Shown: in pieces, positions 58,060 through 64,000 of the stretch
Layout of the letters: each line of letters starts with the position of its first letter
How positions within the stretch are numbered: position 1 is the stretch's first letter
Assembly (NCBI GenBank): GCA_017979445.1
Contig: CM030711.1
Coordinates: 12,731,092 to 12,795,091 of the forward strand
Direction of reading: 5' to 3'
From: Akebia trifoliata
Taxonomy: Eukaryota > Streptophyta > Magnoliopsida > Ranunculales > Lardizabalaceae
DNA length: 64,000 nucleotides
Position numbers and translations under genes: made by a program
The notes under the pieces: generated by a model
Databases searched by the model: none
What the model saw: the letters and a program-made list of their open reading frames with translations, nothing else
Told to the model about the DNA's origin: nothing

Positions 58060-58562
58060 GTGGAGGGTAATTCTCGGAGCTACTGACACGTGGCATCCAA
58101 GAGAAATGATTATCAACCCACCGAGTACTTGAAAACTACCGAGTTTAATTACAGGACAAATCACTTATGGTTAACATGATAGGCGTGACATCACCATCAC
58201 TGAAAGAACAGATGTGACAACTCACAGCCTGACAGATCGATTGCAATTACCCCAGACTTGTCAGGGCAGTTATAGCAACTCCTGCAGTTGTCTAGTTAGA
58301 GAGCAGGTGCAACAACTTTGAGAGAAACCACTGAGCATATCCTAGGAAATCCATCAATCAAGACACCTATAATACCAGGTTGTAACTCATGTCAAAGGTT
58401 AGAAAAAATCTTTTTTGAGAATCTTTTATTAGCTCGGCACTAATTCTAACTTGATCGTCGGAGTGGTCTTGTAGCAAGCTGTCCACCGAGCTAAGGACTT
58501 CTAAGGGAGATCTCGAGGTAGAGTGAAAAATCGCATCTACAATGACAATGTGGTAGTCCATT
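58060..58562 (+). repeat. Gypsy LTR-like remnant
   Basis: Opens with CTGACACGTGGCATCC and ends with AACTTGATCGTCGGAGTGGT...CACCGAGCTAAGGACTTC. The TTGATCGTCGGAG block is a hallmark of LTR U5 regions in Tat-lineage gypsy elements. No interior, partner LTR or target duplication is visible. An open frame at 58367-58561 (-) is chance. Confidence 0.45.
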
Positions 58563-58574
58563 TAAACTCGATAA

Positions 58575-58990
58575 CCTTTTGTAAGATTTCAAATCTTACA
58601 AAATAAAGTGTTTTCTCACATAATAATTGAATGCTATGAGATTCAAAGAACTTCTTTTTGGAAAGTTTCAAAAGTTGTAAAAATTCTGAATTTTATTGAT
58701 AATTCTTGGATGGGTATTACAAAAGTCCCAATGGAGTATTTATAGACATTACATCAACCAAGATATATGGAAAGTGCCTAATATAAATACTCTAGAATAT
58801 CCTAATTGCTATATTCTAAATATCAATATATATTCTAGAATATCCTCCATCACAACCTTCCATTTGTGATGAGATACACTAAGAATGATACAATGTATCT
58901 CATGCATCTTATTCTTTAACCAAAGTATCTACCAATGTTTTCATCAAACTTAGTTCAGGAAATCTTGGTACGACTTAATGTAGTAACTAT
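58575..58990 (-). repeat. Copia LTR-like remnant (solo)
   Basis: On the minus strand it has a TATAAATAC box (near 58745-58737), a CCATTGGGACTTTTGTAATA leader, AATAAAATTC and paired TTCTAGAATAT repeats upstream, a typical LTR promoter layout. Its proximal end overlaps the palindrome TTGTAAGATTTCAAATCTTA (about 58579-58598), similar to the ends of family X. Limits are approximate. Confidence 0.4.
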
Positions 58991-61050
58991 GTGTAACAAT
59001 TGGAGGTTTTTTTTTTTTTTTTTTATCGTCTTATTTACTTGAGCCTATTGACACGTTGATTTGATTTAGGGTTGAATGGTTACAGATTAGGTGCATTCAT
59101 CCGATAAAAAGATAAAAAATATAATATTAAAAAAATTTATAAATCAACACTTGCACATACATTATATCAGGTTGGATTTAGTTAAATTATGGGTCTCAAT
59201 CTGTTGATTGGGTGAGGACGGAAGGTAGTGCCAGATCATGAGCAAGAAATTCTCGAACCATAAATAGGTGAAATACTTATGATATATTTAAATCTTGATT
59301 AGATATACTATACAAATAATCTCTAAATATCAAAATAATGAAAAAAATTATAAAATTATTGAGTCAAAAAATTAAATGACAATGAAGGCCCATCCCCTGT
59401 TTAGTCGGTATACATCAAGTATGTGAAGAGGAGAAGCAAATGTGTTATATGTCGAAACCTTTTCTTCCTAAGAAAAAGTAGGATTTGTTTACTCGACATT
59501 ATATTAAAATATCTTGCAACAAAGTAACGACAATTTTTGCTTAATAGGAATTATAATGAATTATGTGCTTATGATATGTATCATATACTTGTCAAGGAGA
59601 TAGTATTTATTTTTTATTCTATATTTGCTGCAAATAAAATGTTAATCGGAAATAGTGGAACTCATAATATATGATAAATACTAGTAAATCTCTCGTAAGG
59701 AGGGAAAAAAGTCCATTATTGTGGCATCAGTAGTAGTCCGTTGGATTTTGATTGTGACATGTGTCCAAAAAGTATACTTTTTCCCTTTTATAAGAGAAAT
59801 TCCCTTTCATAATCCTTGCATTAAACACTCCTTTGATGAGTTTAGATTCTAAAGAAGGGCTCCTAATTAATAGAAAGGATCGGTTTTAGGATGATTCCTA
59901 AGGGTCTATTTGATTGCATGAAAATCTAAAGACTTAGAAATCCATAGAAAAATCGTAATGGAAAATGGATAAAGTGGAAAATTTCCGCCTTCAGATAAAC
60001 AATTAGATGGGTCATAGGCCATGTAAAATACAGTTCTGAACTACCAATCAAACATTCAAGGAACCTCACACCCAGTCAAAGCCAAAATCTTTGAAACTAG
60101 AATTAAATAGTTTTTTTTTTTTTTGGGTTAATTGATAAAATTAAAATCAAACCTGATTTAGAGACAAAACCAAATTGTAAATTGGCAGATGGTCCTTTTG
60201 TTACAGCAAGGAGGCAACTCCAACTACCATGAAAATTAGGGTTGTTAACAAGGATCTCGTCTCAATTTGAATTGATTTAATATGATGAATCCTAATAGAT
60301 TGCAAAAGAGTATTGGAGTTGAGCAAATAAATATGAAATCAGATTCCATAGAACTCTCTAATCATCAAAATCAGATTGAAGAAGAGTCTATTTCTTCTCT
60401 CTGTTATTTGAGTCGGGGTTTGAGAAAGTACCTTTGTCGTCCAGATGGAACAAACATAGAGAAGAGGGAGTGATGATCTTCTTCACAACGATCAAAATAA
60501 TGATAGAGCAGAGGGCTTTTGTTATTCAGAGAAGAGAGAGTCGTCTTTTGGCTCCGTCGTATGTTTTCCCTCGTTTTTTCTTGTTTGAGATATTATAACG
60601 TTTTAGGGTGGGTGGTTAAACGGTATTCCATTCTAAATATTTAATAATTTTCCCTTTCTGAACGTTATTAGAAGCTTCCCCAAGTATATTATTTGACTGG
60701 CTTGTCCTTTAAATTGGGATGTGTGAAGAATTAAATTAATGTTTTGACAATTCTTCATGAGAGAATGAGTCAAGATAATTTTTAATCAAAGCTCTAGGTT
60801 TTGTTCATCCCTTGTCGTAATAATATTTTAGGATTTGCTTTGATAGCATGATATTTGTTTAATGAGAAATAAAAATGAATATCGAAAATTCGAGTAACTT
60901 AAGCTGAAGTTGCTACTTTCAAATTAAGTAAAGAAAGAAAAACTAAGATTAATTAAAACACACAAATGCACTCTACCAAGTCATAACATGAAGCACACCA
61001 CATGACATGCAACCTGACGCTTCAACTCTTTGGAACCAAACATATTAGCT
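58991..61050. other. Intergenic, no supported gene
   Basis: AT-rich. A 63-codon open frame at 60282-60473 (+) has moderate coding appearance (SNHQNQIEEESISSLCYLSR) but no recognised family or splice context, so it is not called. Confidence 0.45.
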
Positions 61051-61054
61051 CCAT

Positions 61055-61060
61055 TTTATT
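61055..61060 (-). terminator. Poly(A) signal of the secreted-peptide gene
   Basis: Minus-strand AATAAA lies about 57 bp after the stop codon, at normal plant spacing. Confidence 0.5.
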
Positions 61061-61116
61061 CTATATGAGCACACTATATATTTATATCAGTTTCATTCTT
61101 CTAAGAAGCTCAAAAA

Positions 61117-61431
61117 TCAATATTGTGGGGGTTGATAATTGTCATAACTACGGAAGCGAAAACGATCAGGGTCTCGTTCACCAGGACTACCATATTGTCC
61201 AAAGCCTTTGTTGGCCTCATTCACACTGTTTCTCCCTCCAACTACCTTGCGTCCAAGATGTACATCGTTACGTTCTTTACGTGCAACCTGATGCTCCTCC
61301 TTTTCGTTGAGTTCCTCTGACAAAGTAAACTTTGAAGCCATCCCATCATGTTCTTCCAATTTTGCATCAGATCTTGTACTTACCATGATCGCTCCGATGG
61401 TAATGATCAGTAGAATGAGTAAGGTCTTCAT
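61117..61431 (-). CDS. Small secreted peptide precursor (104 aa), family unknown
   Basis: The protein starts MKTLLILLIITIGAIMVSTR, a clear signal peptide with likely cleavage after about residue 23 (SDA). A charged middle follows (EELNEKEEHQVARKERND), then HLGRKVVGGRNSV, then a compact tail that runs GFGQYGSPGERD and ends in RSYDNYQPPQY, rich in Tyr, Pro, Gly and Arg. The layout (signal peptide, acidic/basic spacer, short distinctive C-terminus) is that of plant peptide-hormone precursors. The tail has the Asp/Tyr and Pro content of tyrosine-sulfated peptides, but no known family motif (CLE, RGF/CLEL, PSY, CEP, PIP) fits. A TATA box, 5'-UTR intron and poly(A) signal support a real gene. The Met at 61431 is the first ATG after the splice junction. 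Confidence 0.7.
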   Translation of the reverse strand: MKTLLILLIITIGAIMVSTRSDAKLEEHDGMASKFTLSEELNEKEEHQVARKERNDVHLGRKVVGGRNSVNEANKGFGQYGSPGERDPDRFRFRSYDNYQPPQY

Positions 61432-61439
61432 GATTAAAC

Positions 61440-61544
61440 TGCAATTAAAACAGAAAAGTAAGCGTCAATATTTATGTGAGAACTCAGTAAATTTTTTGCA
61501 TGAAACAGTTTTATATATCATCAACTCCAGATTTCATAACGTAC
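61440..61544 (-). other. 5'-UTR intron of the secreted-peptide gene
   Basis: Donor CCTTG|GTACGTTATG and acceptor TTTTAATTGCAG|TTTAATC, 7 bases before the start codon on the minus strand. Length 105 bp, AT-rich, as usual for plant introns. Upstream exon is about 61545-61575. Confidence 0.6.
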
Positions 61545-61603
61545 CAAGGTTTCCCGCTTCAAATGTGTGTATGATGCTTTGTAAAATTTGATTTCATGAT
61601 GAT

Positions 61604-61611
61604 TATTTATA
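61604..61611 (-). promoter_or_regulatory. TATA box of the secreted-peptide gene
   Basis: Minus-strand TATAAATA, placing transcription start near 61575, just upstream of the short non-coding first exon. Confidence 0.55.
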
Positions 61612-61619
61612 GAAGAATT

Positions 61620-63507
61620 TGTTGGAATAATAAGTATTAATGGGAGGCAAGGTAAACTGTTGGCGCTAAGAACACTAAAACGCAGTGGGGGATCACGATA
61701 TCGTAGCCCTATTGGGAAATAACTATTTTATAAGATAAATAAATAAGGCATTATAAAAAGATGAGGTGTTGGGTTTTAATTTCAAATTTGATTACTTTTT
61801 CCATTTAGAATTCACTAATAAGTGCTAACGTCACAAAGCTAAAATTCAACCTCATATAATGACTGCGTACAGTTCCCTTCACTATGATAAGGCCCATTTG
61901 GCTATAATTCTTTCAAGATTGATTATATTTAACGATATATAACGTAGAGAATCACCCCCCAGCCCTTCCATGCCTCCCATCTCACCTCTTTCTTCCCAGC
62001 AAAGACGGTGGATTAGTAAAAACTAAGTGGAAGGAGATTGAATTGGTTGTTGATGGGATCGGTCACTAGTGACAAAAATAGGACCTTTGATATTAAGATA
62101 CTAATGAGAAGGTTTTGTTCATAACTATAAGAATTGGATCAGATCTGGATCATCATTCACTTAATTGATTGATTGGATCAAATTTGGGTCTTTATCCGAT
62201 CTAAATATTTGGAACAAGAAAATAATTAAATGCGTATATGATATTAGGTTTGATCAAATATCCATACAATCCGATAATTTATTCGATCAGCCACTTATAA
62301 GATGATATTCTTACCAAATTGGATCTCAATAGCTTGGTCCAGATCTAGGTTATCGTATCTTATATAGTTGGATGGATTTCAGTTCTAATCCCATTTTATG
62401 ATAAGATGAAAATTGGTGGGAGACAAAGGAAGAAAAAGTAAGAGAGATAGAGATATAAACTATCATTACATAAATAATTTTCACTTAAAATTATCAAATG
62501 AATGATTATTCATGCTTTTGCTGAATATATATTTTGAAAAATCTTATTAGCAGATTAATTTTTAGCACCATAATTACTATGAATCATCAATTATGATAAT
62601 TTTATCAATAGGACCCACGGGAATTGTAGAAAGATTGAGAAGTGATTGGTGGATATCTAAAAGAATTGGACAAAATCATTAATTAATAATTTATTCTGTT
62701 AATATTTGATAATAAAATTTGTGGAGACCATTTTTATCCCCACTTGAGATTGAGACACTTATCTGAAACAAGATATCTTGCCGATAAGAACTGAGTTAGA
62801 CTTGTAAGAAATCTATAAAATCATCATAAATCATAATGGATCTCTAATCATACCGAGCTCATTGATAAGAGGAAGTACCAGATCCTACAACCCCACTAAG
62901 TGAAAACTGAAAATTTTGACGAGAAAATTCAACAGGGCATGGCTGTTGAAATTTTTTATGTTCCCCAATTCGATGACTTAGAGCAATCAAATTTCTTCCA
63001 TCTTTCATTAATTTGATGTTTATGCACTATATCATAATGACCAAAGAGGGATCCTGATTTTGTGGAAAAAATGAAGCAGTCATTTTCAGCAACAAATTCC
63101 ATCAGTCGCTACATAAAAAATGACTTGGCTTTTATTGTAGTTTAATGTCTTTTTTAAACTGCAAATCACGACCATCCTTCGTTGATGCCATTTGCATCCC
63201 AATCAGTCGCTTATGCCTTCTCTCTCCCATTCAACTCAATCTCTTGCCATTTTTGTCTCCGTTATTAAAGTATCCTTACATTGGTGTAAGATACTTTATC
63301 CATTAATTTTGCGTTTGTCTCACAAAAAAAATTTATTTAACGAATCCAATATGAGAATTGCGTAACTTAAAAATCTTGTAAAACTAGGAAAAGGGAATCC
63401 CACAAAAAAACTAGGATTCCCCTTTCCCTCGTCTCTCTCTTCTCACATCTCTCAAATTATAACAAAAATCCTATTATAACTAAAAAGATAACCATTTTTC
63501 TTACAAC
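61620..63507. other. Intergenic, no supported gene
   Basis: AT-rich DNA. A stretch with repeated GGATCAAATTTGGGTC / GATCAGATCTGGATC motifs (62130-62400) looks like old transposon debris. No open frame of note. Confidence 0.45.
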
Positions 63508-63845
63508 CTTAGTAAGATCTCAAATCTTACTAAAGGTCATTAGACCCACATGGATTACTACATTAGCGAATCAACACTAGAAGATTTCATGGAAAACTCT
63601 GATTTAAAATCATATTTATGAAAAAAAAAAAAGACTATTTTGAGCTTCATCCTAGGTTTTGAAAATGGATGGCTACCAAACTTTCAAATCCAAAAGGTAA
63701 AATTCAATGGTGTACGTACAGTAATTTCTTTTTTTCAAAGTTCTTAAAAAAATTTTCCTCTACATCCCTATGCCATTGGATCATGTCTTTGAATGTTAAA
63801 ATGTGAGCTTACGTTATGATCTAAAATCTTACAGTCTGACTTGGC
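63508..63845 (-). mobile_element. MITE family X, copy 5
   Basis: Begins with the palindrome CTTAGTAAGATCTC...AAATCTTACTAAAG (63508-63534) and continues with GGTCATTAGACCCACATGG, AGATTTCATGGAAAACTC, GGTTTTGAAAATGGATGGC and CCATTGGATCATGTC in the reverse order of copy 4. It ends near ATCTAAAATCTTACAG. Confidence 0.6.
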
Positions 63846-64000
63846 TAAAAAAGATAGGGGAAATTATAATTAAAAAAAACCTAACTAAACAATTATTTAT
63901 AAAAAAAGTACTAATTTTTTTATAAATAATTATTTAATTAAAATTTTTTTATAAACTGTTCAGAAAGATAATCTATTATAATTAAAGTAATTAATCAACA
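63846..64000. other. AT-rich end of window, no feature
   Basis: Contains a self-complementary AAATAATTATTTAT / ATAAATAATTATTT pair (63889-63936) and no coding sequence. Confidence 0.5.

Noticed and set aside
60282..60473. 63-codon frame with some coding appearance
   Set aside because: No family, splice sites or promoter could be tied to it; left as intergenic.
1..64000. tRNA, rRNA or organelle-derived genes
   Set aside because: I looked for conserved tRNA arms and rRNA blocks and saw none beyond retrotransposon primer sites; a tRNAscan run would be decisive.

Overview
The window is nuclear DNA of a flowering plant, most likely a eudicot. It is AT-rich and has GT-AG introns, a plant calcium sensor of the CP1 type, and plant-type transposons (Ty1/copia, Ty3/gypsy, CACTA, PIF/Harbinger, hAT, MITEs). 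Only two probable host genes look intact: a CP1-like EF-hand protein (7671-8150, +) and a small secreted peptide precursor with a 5'-UTR intron (61117-61431, -). Nearly everything else is transposon or transposon remnant.

Layout. 1-3178: minus-strand, decayed Ty3/gypsy (Tat-like) element cut by the window edge, with protease, gag, primer site and LTR visible. 3208-5953: seven palindromic MITEs of about 380 bp, separated only by (TA)n runs. 6000-7480: microsatellites and upstream sequence of the calcium sensor. 8205-8984 and 43064-43990: tandem repeats that resemble the 3' flank of the calcium-sensor gene. The middle unit was split by a Ty1/copia element.

8985-43063 is one copia element stretched to 34 kb by later insertions. 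Its LTRs are 8985-10199 and 41838-43063. Inside it are (i) an Athila-like gypsy element, 12062-28051, whose left LTR is split by a younger gag-only gypsy element with 3.1-kb LTRs, 13215-22699, target duplication TGATT; (ii) a 5.9-kb CACTA element, 29082-34980, duplication ATG, carrying a CLE-peptide gene copy; (iii) a solo LTR of the gag-only family, 36193-39166, duplication TCTAA. Joining the copia pieces across these insertions restores the gag / protease / integrase / RT / RNase H order, followed by an extra 3' ORF resembling the 'putative plant transposon protein' domain.

43360-64000: several copies of one MITE family with palindromic ends, a Tourist-like MITE (45720-45985), a GINS/SLD5-like gene fragment (46517-46630), a PIF/Harbinger element (48482-55649) with decayed MYB-like ORF and transposase and a nested 799-bp hAT element (51106-51904, 8-bp duplication), two LTR-like remnants (58060-58990), and the secreted-peptide gene.

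All boundaries were read by eye. Family names rest on motifs and target duplications, not on database searches.
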